A DNA stretch of 64,000 nt, taken from Lojkania enalia (lineage: Eukaryota; Ascomycota; Dothideomycetes; Pleosporales). The position numbers and the translations under genes are program-made. The stretch's first letter is position 1. Each line of letters starts with the position of its first letter. Under the pieces are notes generated by a model that ran no database searches, had not been told where the DNA came from, and saw only the letters and a program-made list of their open reading frames with translations. The stretch spans positions 472,859 to 536,858 of the forward strand of contig ML986586.1 of the NCBI GenBank assembly GCA_010094045.1. Direction: 5' to 3'. This document shows, piece by piece, positions 1-10,240 of this stretch.

Positions 1-1812
1 AAGATTGTAATTCTCATCGAACATGGACCGTGCATTGATAGTATATGCCTCTTTACTCCTAGACTTTACGATTCGGATACCTCCTCGAGCGATATCGCGG
101 AACCGAAGGTGGAAACCGCGGAACTCGGAACCGATGACTAGGAACATGCCATACAGAGGTTGCGGATATTCTTGGGGCGGTAAGAAAATAGGGTTCAAAC
201 GAAAGCTGAGCGCCACTTTTGTAGGGGTGTAGAAATTCGTCTTCAAGACAGCGTTGTTGAAAATACGGAACGAATCCATGACAATCTGGTGATGATCATT
301 GACCACAGTCACGTTGATAGCGTCGGTCAATTCATCGTCACTAAGAACCCTATCAACCTTCAGCCGAAGGAAGCTCAGGGTTGGGAGGAAATCGTCTTGC
401 TCTCCCCTGGTCTGAACGTAGTGAGTGTTTGCGAAGGAGAGGTATAGGCTGTGGATCAAGGAAGGATATTGGTTTATTATCTCAAGGATATAGTCCGCTG
501 TAAATGTCTCGGTACGCAGCCTGCGCTTGATATTGGATAGTAGTTCTGCGTGCACGCCGTTGTTTACATCCAGAATCGAGGCGAGCGTCGCATACTCCGA
601 ACCGAGGCGGTTGAGGAAGTTGGAGACAAACACCCATACACAATGGGCATAAATAGTTTCTTGTAAGCTAAGACTTGCCGTCATGAAATGGGTCTGGAAC
701 CTGTTTTGGGGTATGCAATATAGAAGGGAGACCTCTTTCATGATCTGGTGGATAGAGGCTTCAATCGGGGGATGTTTAGTTGATGCCTCTCCTGGTAGCT
801 GCTTTAGATATAGAGACATGGCGCTGAATCCATTGGAAAATTGTTCGACGTATTTGCGGGAGGTGGTCAAGCCGTAGTAGTGATACAAGTCACTGAGAGC
901 GCTGAAAAAGCCCGGAGCGGAGCCTTGTTTGTACGCAATGACAAGACGCTTGTCGCGAGAGCCTTCGATATCGAAATACTCAATGACCGGTCCGGTGCGT
1001 TCGACGGCGATTGTAAGCGCTTGCTGATATATCTCCTTGGTATTCTTGGTAGCTTTCTGCAGGAAACGCTTGTCGCCGACCTTCTCGATGTCCGTCTCAC
1101 CTACCTTTGGGTTCGGGTCCACATAGTCGCATTGGTAAACGAAGTAGCAGCGCAATTGCTGCTCAGAACCTCCTGGCAAGGGGCTCGCCGAGCGGAAACT
1201 CTCCACGCGGTAGCCTGTGCCCGCAGATGAGCGGCTCAGATATTTCTCACCAATGCGTTTCTCATATTGAGGACCATTCACGACCGAGATTCCAGGCTTG
1301 CTGGTATCAATGTAAACAGCATGATCCGAAGATTCCTTGTCGAGGCGGATTTCCAGGCGATTGTCGTCCCGGGCGTACGCTGCTACCTTTGCTGCATACA
1401 GGGAATGGATGTGGCTAACAATGCTGCGGTTTCCTATTAGATCAAATTGGCAAGGAAGGTACGAGTGCCTGACTTACACATCTGCCGTTTCCGTCGCAAA
1501 GTACATGTCGTCAATGCCTAGTTGCTCATAAAACCACTTCGTCTCCTGTTCTACAAATTCTGGCGGGATGAAGCCCTTCTCTTCGAGGCCATCCATAACT
1601 TCTTCCATCTGTTTTTCCTTTCCTTCGAATTTGGGAGCCACATATCCCGACCCTCCAGGGCCCTCCCGGGGCAGCACCCGCGGGGTCGAAGCGCCAGATC
1701 CTGGGATGCTCAAATGTGTGGGCTGAGGAGACGGTCCCCGGCCAGGGCCCCGGACGACGGCATCCAATAGCTTGTTCTGCAGAGGGCCCTCGTTGATCGG
1801 TGTTGACGCCAT
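1..1812 (-). CDS. GDH2: NAD-dependent glutamate dehydrogenase, N-terminal part (cut by window edge)
   Basis: This enzyme oxidatively deaminates glutamate to 2-oxoglutarate with NAD+, the catabolic route of glutamate use. The start is the ATG at 1812. Exon 1 is 1478-1812, a 54-nt intron covers 1424-1477 (GTAAGT donor, CGCAG acceptor), and exon 2 runs from 1423 off the window edge. The frame stays open for about 586 residues. Segments that match the large fungal NAD-GDH family include YVAPKFEGKEKQMEEVMD in exon 1, and RLVIAYKQGS, SLYLSFANTHYVQTRGEQDD and FRGFHLRFRDIARGGIR in exon 2. The family is usually somewhat over 1,000 residues, so the catalytic and NAD-binding C-terminal half lies outside. 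The N-terminal ~60 residues are rich in Pro, Gly and Ser and look disordered. The several open frames on the opposite strand here are antisense shadows. I am very sure of the family; the intron is inferred from frame and splice signals. Confidence 0.95.
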
Positions 1813-4237
1813 GGTGTGCGAGGAGAATGCGCAATTGAGAAAAATGCAGTCGTATTGTTGATGAGACCTCGAGAAAACGAGCCGGCAATTGGTGCACAGA
1901 AATTGATGCGTCTACAAAGCGGCTATGTGGCGATGCGGAGGCAATCGAATGGTCTCAGGAGAGCTTTATCTGGAGCTACCTAAGTAGCCGGCCACTGGTA
2001 ACAAGCGTGAATGGAAGGCGAGGGGCAATTGGCGAGCCGAGGAGGGGTATGACGAGCCGATCCCAAGCGGACGAACGAGTGAAGTCGTAGGCGTGCCTGA
2101 GAATCGAATTAGTGATGTAGCGTCAAACGGGGAGTGGTCAATGGCAAAGGTCCACGGCGGGAGAACAAATATCTTTGTGAGGCTCAGAAGCACATGTGTC
2201 TTGTAAGGCAGGCTTATTTTAGGGTTATGACGCAGCTAGCTCACCTTAGCTAGGACTTGCGAGGCGGAATGTCGAGGGCGCTGTGATGCTGGATAAGACA
2301 GTGGCCTTCAATTGGACCAGTTCCACCGCCCTTTGCAGTGCTGAAAGGAACACGGTCAGCTCACGGGTGTCGACTGATTCCAAGGCGTCCTGGGCTTCTG
2401 CTACGGATCCAGGCCAGCAAATTGCACGACGCCTCAATCCCGGACCCAGAGATGAAACAGTGACACCAAGATAAGGACAGATTAAAGATAAGGCGAGTGA
2501 GAAAACATACCGGTCACGGAATTGCGAATTCGCGCGAGCCCGGAGAGGGGCTCGTTGCGCCATTTTATGTGCTAGATGATGATGTTTCTCCAGACTGGGA
2601 GCCGTACCTGGCGGGCGGCTTTTGGCGGGTCAAATGGACGCCGACGAATCGCGTTGCGTTAGCTCCTGGCTCTATGCGCCCCATCGTGACTTTTAGTAAT
2701 GGCAACGCCGCCAGCATGAATGTGACCTGCAAAGCCGCATCGCACACACATGAGATTGAGCGCAAACTCGCCCCGGCGTCGTCGGAACTACGGCCAAGGA
2801 ATCTTTAAGAAGCCCGAATCGTCTGCAGTGGGGCACGTACAAAGCGCCATCTCACGCAAACTGGCCCCGGATTCGCTCATCAGCAAACCGCCAGCTCAAC
2901 GGCCTCCCTTTCTGGGATTGCACCCCCCTCGACTTCACGATCCTTGGCAATGGCAAAGAGCCCAGCCGCTGCTGCTTACCCAACGTGGCCCTTTAGTAGT
3001 GGATTTGCCCGAGCACGTGGAAAGCCTAGACGAGAATGACCTCGCGGCCACTTAGTTGCTAGGCAAGGAATCATTGAGATGCTCAGGTCACGATGCTTTG
3101 AGCACAGGCTCAGGCGCTTGGCAAGCGCTGCCATCCCTGAGAGTTTGGGCCTTTGGGACGGCCTCGATGAGTGATGATTTCAGCTCGCATACCGTTCCCA
3201 TATGAACTGATGAAAATGCTTCTATGCTCGTGTCACATCATGTTTCGAGATTCGTCGCCATGCCCATTGTTGCCGCTCAGAAGCCGATATCATGATCCTC
3301 GCTACTGGTTAATTGGTTGGATCACGCAATAGCAGTATCATTGGTTATGAATAGAACTTTGTAGGTTGGCGCGTACGGCGTGTAGCGAGAACATCCTCGG
3401 TAGAGCCGAGTATGGAGACATGAGATCTGAGTCCAAGATACACAGACGCATCATTGCCGTAGGGAACATAAGCCTAATATACTCGATTGCAGCTTCCTGA
3501 AGCGACAATGTAGAATGCAATCATGATGGCAGTCAAAATAGTTTCATTGTACGATTGAATCAGATGTTCAAGTCACAGCTATAGAAACTAGAAGTCTTCT
3601 GGCGTGGTTGGAGTCTTCTTGTCGCTACTATAACAACCAGGAATCAGGACGGGAGGAGTACTAATGTTGGGTCATTTAGGGTAACAAATTCCTATGGGCT
3701 GAAAGGAGGTTCCGAGACACTATCGGGAAGAAGATACAGCCTTAATAGTATACAAACGAGACGTAATTTTTAAACCCAGTATGTGATCTAAGAATGACCA
3801 TGTGCAAAATCACAGACAGTGAGTTGACGTCTCTAGGTGCTAGATCTTCATGTTCGGTTTCCGTAGATGATGTAGGCATTGGACATAATTTTGCTGTACC
3901 CATGTTGATAGAGGTGGACTGCTAAATTACCTACGACGGGCTAGTGGTTAATGAGTCACTCATGGCCATTTGGAGACTAGGACGTTTCAGCCTAGTATTG
4001 GCTTAACAGACGTATACAATTCTACCAGACTCCTTACGCTCATGATATGGTCTTAAATTTTTGACACCAGCTCTAGTGATAGTATGCTCTTTATGACATG
4101 AAATTGGGTATCATATTGCTTGAAGCCGTTGGCCAGTGTGATTACGTTAACACAAATGGCATATCCGTAATCAGAGAGAAACGCCAAGAAATGCAGTACA
4201 TGACGCTGTAAGTGCAGTCATTTCTAATCAATGCCCT
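1813..4237. other. Intergenic region between GDH2 and GPN3
   Basis: This 2.4-kb stretch holds the GDH2 promoter side and the 3' side of GPN3. Open frames on both strands are all about 105 codons or shorter. The only one I keep, weakly, is at 2246-2563 on the minus strand. From about 3060 to 4200 the sequence is AT-richer and full of stops in all frames, with no recognisable repeat, tRNA or transposon protein. Confidence 0.5.
2246..2563 (-). CDS. Possible small gene of unknown function (weak)
   Basis: This is an unspliced frame of 105 codons. Its ATG has a good context (AAAATGG) and its first 18 residues are rich in Arg and Ala. A GTATGT donor-like sequence follows those residues, and a tag acceptor precedes the part encoding SVAEAQDALESVDTRELTVF, so a spliced form is possible. 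The second half (VFLSALQRAVELVQLKATVL) has helix-like spacing of Leu, Val and Ala. I do not recognise a family. The frame could equally be chance in a GC-rich patch of the GDH2 upstream region. It is listed only because the start context and splice-like signals occur together. Confidence 0.2.
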   Translation of the reverse strand: MAQRAPLRARANSQFRDRYVFSLALSLICPYLGVTVSSLGPGLRRRAICWPGSVAEAQDALESVDTRELTVFLSALQRAVELVQLKATVLSSITAPSTFRLASPS

Positions 4238-5212
4238 TCATCCACCTAAAGCTGACTCGAATATATCGACACCACCCATATTATCCATATCCGGTGGCTC
4301 CTTAGGTTCCTGGGCTTCGTGGAACTGGATGGCGTCGTCAATGTAGCTCAGCACAGCTCCCACGCTATCTTCATCTTGGGCATCCAGCTTGAGGAACGAA
4401 ACCATGCTGAAGTCGTCAATAAGTTGACCCACGGCCTTGTTCAACCGGTGGAACGATTCGCCGGCCATGACGTTCTTCTTTGACACAGGATCTGGATCCC
4501 TCTTACCGCCCCCTTCGTCTTCGTCCACACGCCGCAAGGGATCGCCCTCGAGTAGATCTACGTCAGCCTGGAGGAACCGCTTGAGGTCTCGTTTGGCGAC
4601 CTGCCCCTTGATCAAATCCATCTTGCTCAATATGTTGACGTGCGGCATCTCGAGCATCAACATGGCGCTCATCGCAGACAGCGTTCCGGCGAAGAACTTA
4701 GGGCGGTCGATGACGAAGGTGGACTCGAGGAGGTAGGCGGCGCACATGTTGATGTTCAAGCTGCCGCGCATGAGGTGCTTGACCAGCTCGGGCAAGATGG
4801 GGACGTGGGTGTACAGCTCAATCTGGCCCGGCATATCGAATATGATCAGATAGTCTTCCGTGACCTCCTCGAGCGGGTCGGTCAGGAAGTCGAGGTTCTC
4901 CATGAGGAACTCGAAGCAGTATATTAAACCGCCATTCGGGCCGAGACTCATCTCCTCCATGACATCTTCCAGACTAATCAGGTCCTTGATGTCGATGTCG
5001 GGCTCAAAGGCGAAGTCGTCGGCGGCCGGGTCCAGGTTCACATAGTAGCAGGGGCGCTTGTTGTTCTGGAGATGCTGGATGAGCGCGTTGCAGAAGGTGG
5101 ACTTGCCGGCGCCCGCCGGTCCCTGGAACGGTCAGAATGAACGAATCTATGCGGGATATGCGGGAGGAGGGGCGTCTGTACGAACCATGACCAGCGTTCC
5201 GAACTTGCTCAT
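4238..5212 (-). CDS. GPN3: GPN-loop GTPase 3 (RNA polymerase II nuclear import factor)
   Basis: Gpn3 is an essential GPN-loop GTPase that works with Gpn1 in assembly and nuclear import of RNA polymerase II. Exon 1 (5186-5212) is only 27 nt and encodes MSKFGTLVM. A 63-nt intron (5123-5185) follows, then exon 2 (4238-5122), giving about 303 residues. The join creates LVM-GPAGAGKST, so the P-loop (residues 10-18) starts exactly at the splice junction. The family-defining Gly-Pro-Asn insertion is at residues 70-72 (SLGPNGGLIY). DMPGQIELYTH is the G3-like region and LSKMDL the G4-like region. Length fits the family. The C-terminus carries an acidic and proline-rich tail (EAQEPKEPPDMD). The gene is divergent from SAM synthetase. 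Function is assigned from the family; the 27-nt exon is inferred but fits conserved sequence exactly. Confidence 0.95.
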
Positions 5213-5607
5213 GGTTGCGGTCTGTCGGCCGGGGTTCGTCGGAGTCGTTCGTGTTGGCAGGAATTTCTGCAGCTCACCCGGCGCCTTGCAGGCCGTCGCG
5301 GCTTTCCCACCGGCGGGCGGTCAGGCCGGTGGGGAGCCAATCGGAGCGGGGCACGCGGAGGCGGTGAGGCGTGACGTGCTTGCGGTGCCTGCGGGTTGGG
5401 CGGATTCGGACGGCACACGTGAGTTCGGCAATTGGTTCTAGTCGTAAGAGGACTCGCGCAAAAACTCGGCCGCTATAATAGACCCGTCGCCCTCGAGTCG
5501 TTCACGTCCGCTTATCCCCCCTCATCCTTCATCCGCCCTCCTCCCCCTTCCACGCGGTCGCAAGTCCTATACTAGAACTTTGACACCCCTCCTTTGAGAG
5601 TGCAACA
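5213..5607. promoter_or_regulatory. Shared divergent promoter of GPN3 and SAM synthetase
   Basis: These 395 bp separate the two start codons. There is a CCAAT pentamer at 5337-5341 and an inverted one (ATTGG) at 5431-5435, both possible sites for the fungal CCAAT-binding complex. A TATAATA element lies at 5474-5480, about 128 bp before the SAM start. A pyrimidine-rich run (about 5505-5560) precedes the SAM ATG, a common feature of strongly expressed fungal genes. Confidence 0.5.
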
Positions 5608-7058
5608 ATGGCTGTCACCAACGGCGTCAGGCCCGACAACTCCAGGGTACTTGCAATTCGGATGCCCCCATTGACCCCGCTCACGGCTTACCACTGTCCA
5701 GGGCACCTTCCTTTTCACGTCCGAGTCGGTCGGCGAGGGCCATCCCGACAAGATCTGGTCAGTGCTGCATTGTCTTTCCCCGCTAACTTTGGGCGTCTTT
5801 GCTGCATCCTCTTCTCCGTCAATCCTGAATGCGGGAATCTATTTCCGAATTGCATTTCATTTTGCCCTCTTGCAGTGCGGATTTAACATGTCGTCGCCAT
5901 GCATGGCTGACATTGTCTGCACAGTGACCAGGTCTCGGACGCCGTCCTCGATGCCTGTCTCTCCGAGGACCCCCTCTCCAAGGTCGCCTGCGAGACGGCC
6001 GCCAAGACCGGTATGATCATGGTCTTCGGCGAGATCACCACCAAGGCCCGTCTCGACTACCAGAAGATCATCCGAAACGCCATCAAGGAGATCGGCTATG
6101 ACTCGTCCGACAAGGGCTTCGACTACAAGACCTGCAACGTCCTCGTGGCTATCGAGGAGCAGTCGCCAGACATTGCCCAGGGTCTGCACTACGACGAGGC
6201 GCTCGAGCAACTTGGTGCTGGTGACCAGGGCATCATGTTCGGATATGCTACGGACGAGACCCCAGAACTCCTGCCGCTGACGCTCATCCTTTCACACAAG
6301 CTCAACGCCGCCATGACCGAGGCCCGCAAGAATGGCAGCCTGCCCTGGCTGCGACCGGACACCAAGACCCAGGTCACTGTCGAGTATGCTCACGACGGTG
6401 GCGCCGTTATTCCTCTCCGCGTGGACACGGTTGTCGTCTCTGCCCAGCACAGCGAGGACATCACCACCGAAGAGCTTCGCAAGGAGATCAAGGAGAAGAT
6501 TATCAAGAAGGTCATCCCGGCCAAGTATCTCGATGACCAGACCGTTTACCACGTAAGTGAACCAGTAAGGTTGCGGTTCCGTCTACTAACTCTAAGAAGA
6601 TCCAACCCTCCGGTCTCTTCATCATCGGTGGTCCTCAAGGTGATGCTGGTCTCACCGGCCGCAAGATCATTGTCGACACCTATGGAGGATGGGGAGCCCA
6701 CGGCGGTGGTGCTTTCTCCGGTAAGGACTACTCCAAGGTTGACCGATCTGCGGCATACCTTGCGCGCTGGATCGCCAAGTCACTCGTTAATGCCAAATTG
6801 GCTCGCCGTGCCCTCGTTCAATTGTCCTATGCCATAGGTGTGGCTGAGCCACTCTCTCTTTTCGTCGAGACCTATGGCACCTCGGACAAGAGTTCCGATG
6901 ATCTTGTTGAGATCATTCGCAACAACTTCGATCTACGACCCGGTGTTATCGTCAAGGAACTCAACCTCACAAACCCCATTTACAACCAGACGGCCAAGAA
7001 TGGCCACTTCACCAACCAAAGCTTCACTTGGGAACAGCCCAAGGAATTGAAGCTATAG
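5608..7058 (+). CDS. SAM1: S-adenosylmethionine synthetase (methionine adenosyltransferase)
   Basis: The enzyme makes S-adenosylmethionine from methionine and ATP in the cytosol. Four exons (5608-5646, 5702-5757, 5925-6552, 6600-7058) give about 393 residues, the normal fungal length. Diagnostic motifs are [11 protein letters not shown] (His27, Asp29), [15 protein letters not shown] (residues 129 on) and GGGAFSGKD in exon 4. Intron 1 falls after 13 codons. Intron 2 is long for this window (167 nt) and interrupts the Cys codon inside GHPDKIC-DQ. Intron 3 is short and contains a CTAAC branch-site sequence. The unspliced frame reading through intron 3 produces a nonsense tail and is not real. 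The gene is divergent from GPN3. Identification is secure. The symbol follows yeast usage, and I cannot tell whether a second copy exists elsewhere. Confidence 0.97.
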
Positions 7059-8337
7059 ATGTATGATTACGTGTTCTGCATGAGTGGATCGAATCAACTT
7101 CATCCACAAGGTCAAGAGTTATGACGATATAACATGCATATGCATATCTTTGGCGGGCAAAAATTCGTCTTTCAACAAGTTCGGCGTCGGGAAGGGATAT
7201 ACCCTTGATACCATCAAAAGTTTCTTATGGGCCTTTATCATCTACTGGAAGGCTTTTCCCGAGTCATTCAACATAGAGTTCAAGATGTTCTTGGTGAACA
7301 TTCCGTTCAGCAGGAGCTCAGCGTTTGCATTCAACCACGCCGACGCTTGATCGGCTTGATTTGTTCCAGGCTTGGATCTTGTAGTAGGGTGAGTGAGGGG
7401 TGCAGTAATGGGTAGAGAAGGTGGGGATCACCTTCTTAGTCAAGAACTAAGCGCTTGACTTCAATGATCAACTCTAAGTTACCTCTGCAATTAGCGAGGA
7501 CCAAGCTCATATGAATTTTCGTTTCACACGATGACACTGTGATATGTTTGAGCCTGCCCCCAACTTATTGTCATTCGAGCATGTATTGGGATTAGCTCAG
7601 TAATGGAGCAATGGCGTCGTACAAAATCATAGTTTCCGGCAGCGTGAATATGCATTGGTACAAACACATGTTACTATTGCTATACAAGCTCCATCTGCTC
7701 ATATTGAATGTTATGTTGTACCTAGGTACAGCTTCCATAACATTAGATGACAGTCTTGGTAAAAAGCTAGGCGTCCGCTTCTAAATACACTCCCTCCTTT
7801 TGCTGGAATTGGTTCCCTCACCCTCTGCCATACTCTATTGGCTTCGCTTCTGTAGCATAACAAGTGAGCTGATGCAAACATGGCCTAGTCATCTTTCCGT
7901 CATTTAGAAATAAATTTACGAACTGTTAAGACACTACTTGTGTTGATGCTCCATATTTTCATCGTACTCCCAGGAAAATACCTATGAGATAATTACTAGG
8001 TAGGAGGCGATTCCCGAAGCTGCGTCGCGATATCCAGAAACAACTAGAATTTAGTGAATGAGCCTTTTGGCGCCGCTTTGTCCGCAAACATGCACCGCCA
8101 CACAGAATCGAGACGTCACGAAATGGTGAATGGTCAGGGTTCTTCAATTTGAAATCTGCGCCACAGGGCCTTTTATCAGCACATATAAGGTAGGTGGAGC
8201 CCGTGGCTTAAACACTCAACCTCACGTCACCAATTCAAATTCAAAGACCTTCTAAAGTACCATCCTTTGACCTAAACCATTTCAATCTTATAACCCATTG
8301 ATTCTAAACTTCCTCAGAGCCGAACACCCATATATAT
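7059..8337. other. Intergenic region, SAM synthetase 3' side to WW-protein promoter
   Basis: No gene is visible. The first ~300 bp are probably SAM synthetase 3' UTR; an 88-codon frame there (7084-7350) has no recognisable content. A TATA-like ATATAAG at about 8183-8189 lies roughly 150 bp before the WW-protein start. The leader just before that ATG is AT-rich and ends in a short TA run. Confidence 0.45.
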
Positions 8338-9204
8338 ATGTCAACGTCACAACCGCCGGATGCTCCCCCTTCCTACGAGGATGCGACGGGCCCAACACGC
8401 ATATCCACCGAATCCCCTGCAGCGTTTAGAGAACGCAATGGCATCCCACCAGACCGACGGCGGAGTATGGAGGACGAGAACAGGCCCCTACCTTCAGGGT
8501 GGATTAGACAATTCGATCCAAATGAGCAGCACCAGTTCTTTGTCGATACCAATGCGGACCCTCCGCGATCAATATGGGTGCATCCCTACGATGACCCAGA
8601 GTACCTATCCACTTTAACCCCTGAAGAGCGCAAAAAGCATAGTCGCATGCACCGCACCATGACGCTAGAGGACATGGCTGCTGAGAGTTCCGACGATGAA
8701 TCTCATCCCAAGCCTCCACCCTGGGATGGGAAGGGAAAAGGCCGGGTCCACGAAAGAGCAGCGAGTTCATCCAGCGACCAGCCGCACGGCATCCACAAAT
8801 TTGGCCGCAAAATGAAAGACAAGCTAACCAGCTCAACACACGAGCAACGCGCAGCGCAACGTCGTGAGCGTGAGGAACAAGAACGAAGGGCTTACATTGA
8901 GCACATGCGCATGCGACAGTGTATGGTAAGAGCAATGGAAACCGGGGAACCACAATTCCTTGGCAAGGATAACCAAGGAAGAGATGTTTACATCGAACCC
9001 CCGCGCGGACCCCGAGCACCAACTGGAGCCTATGGCTGGAATCCTTATGCGAGCGGACCATATACCAATCCGAATGCTCGATTTGTAAGGCCTGCGATGC
9101 CTTATGCTGGACGACCATATGGTTATGGCTACGGAGGTGGATTGGGCGCTCCCGTTGCTGCTGGGTTCCTTGGTGGGGCGTTGCTAGGAGGAGCATTCTT
9201 CTAG
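8338..9204 (+). CDS. WW-domain protein with N-terminal PPxY motif and Gly-rich hydrophobic C-terminus
   Basis: This is a single-exon gene of 288 residues. The N-terminus has a PPSY motif (residues 10-13), a type of ligand bound by WW domains. The WW domain runs from about residue 50 to 86, with the two signature tryptophans at 55 and 80 and the conserved Pro83 (IWVHP). A middle region is acidic and serine-rich, then strongly basic and charged (about 165-200), with helix-like spacing. The C-terminus (about 233-288) is rich in Gly, Tyr and Pro and ends in a Gly/Ala/Leu/Phe stretch that could insert in a membrane or self-associate. I recall this layout as widespread in filamentous fungi without an assigned function. 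The long antisense frame (8504-9196) is a shadow. Adaptor function is inferred from the WW domain only. Confidence 0.85.
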   Translation: MSTSQPPDAPPSYEDATGPTRISTESPAAFRERNGIPPDRRRSMEDENRPLPSGWIRQFDPNEQHQFFVDTNADPPRSIWVHPYDDPEYLSTLTPEERKKHSRMHRTMTLEDMAAESSDDESHPKPPPWDGKGKGRVHERAASSSSDQPHGIHKFGRKMKDKLTSSTHEQRAAQRREREEQERRAYIEHMRMRQCMVRAMETGEPQFLGKDNQGRDVYIEPPRGPRAPTGAYGWNPYASGPYTNPNARFVRPAMPYAGRPYGYGYGGGLGAPVAAGFLGGALLGGAFF

Positions 9205-10240
9205 AGAGTTTGTGATTAGGTACGCGCGGGGCTCCACTGGTCAGTACGATAATATACCATTCTTGTTTAGACGGCTTGTTTCGGGAAATAAGCTATGTTC
9301 TATGCGTCGTTTTTGCGTTATACTTGTAAGTGTATCTTATACAACATCCTATTTGATGTCCATTCGAAGTTACATTAACTAGTTTCCAAAAAAAAAAAAA
9401 AAATTCTTGAAACTTGTGTCGATTTGCTAGGCTCAAGTGTAATAGCTGGCCTCTCACCCCATAATAATAAAGATATAAGGCCTTTGATCCACGTTAGTCT
9501 GGCCTGACCATAAGACATTACATCTTGTGCCGACTTCGGTACAAACTCGCTTGAAGCATACGAGATATAAGGTCTTGGCTTAGTGGTAGTCGCGCGTCTA
9601 GAAATAGGCGAATGTTTTGTACTGAGGCATGTGCTGGCAGAGGCTAAGGCACGCTCGAGCTAAGAACCGTGGCAGAACTATATGTAATGAGAGGTGCAAA
9701 AGTCGTTTCTAGGCAGTCAACGGTCTGAAAAATACGGGACGGACGTCGAATTTCCCCATTTCAATCTCGAAATTATTCGCAAATAATGTGCCAAATGCAG
9801 TGTTTTGGGTTTTACTTCCGACCCTAGATAATATCCCTAATCGATAATAAAATCGCAAGAGGGATACGCCACCAGCAAAGTGTGCCTTGTCCGTCCTACG
9901 GACTAAAACCGTGTCTGGTGGGGCTAGGCGAATTAAGAGGGGTCGCTGGCGTTTCTCCAGAATAATTCTTAATTTTGACTATCTCTCCTTCCCTATAATT
10001 TGCCTATCTTTCTTAGACCACTGTATAAAACATGACAAGACTTTACTTCGGAACTTTGTCTTACCTAACCCTTATGCTACGCTGCAGCCTCGCTTACTGT
10101 TAAGAAGATGATTAGGGCGGACCGGGTACGCATGCGGCCGTAAACAACCCTTTATAATTAATGTTGCTTGCCAGGAGGAACTTAGGATTATTAGGGCGTA
10201 CCATCCCGTATTGATCACACCGTCTTCTTCTCAGCTAGCA
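9205..10240. other. AT-rich gene-free region, possible decayed repeat
   Basis: No gene was recognised. It contains a 16-nt A tract (about 9388-9403) and a tRNA A-box-like string near 9573 with no matching arms. From about 9720 to 10200 the composition differs from neighbouring genes and includes one 74-codon frame (9887-10111) with no family resemblance. Two 8-bp inverted repeats, GGACGGAC (9737-9744) and GTCCGTCC (9889-9896), flank about 145 bp. A degraded mobile element is possible but not shown. Confidence 0.3.

Noticed and set aside
6553..6837. Alternative C-terminus of SAM synthetase from reading through intron 3
   Set aside because: The normal splice (6552 to 6600) restores the conserved [13 protein letters not shown] region, while the read-through frame is nonsense.
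8504..9196. 230-codon open frame antisense to the WW-domain gene
   Set aside because: It mirrors the coding frame of a gene with clear domain content, has no recognisable protein features and no promoter or splice context of its own.
9563..9650. tRNA gene suggested by TGGCTTAGTGGTAG (A-box-like)
   Set aside because: The D-arm does not pair, no anticodon arm forms and no good B box follows at the right distance.
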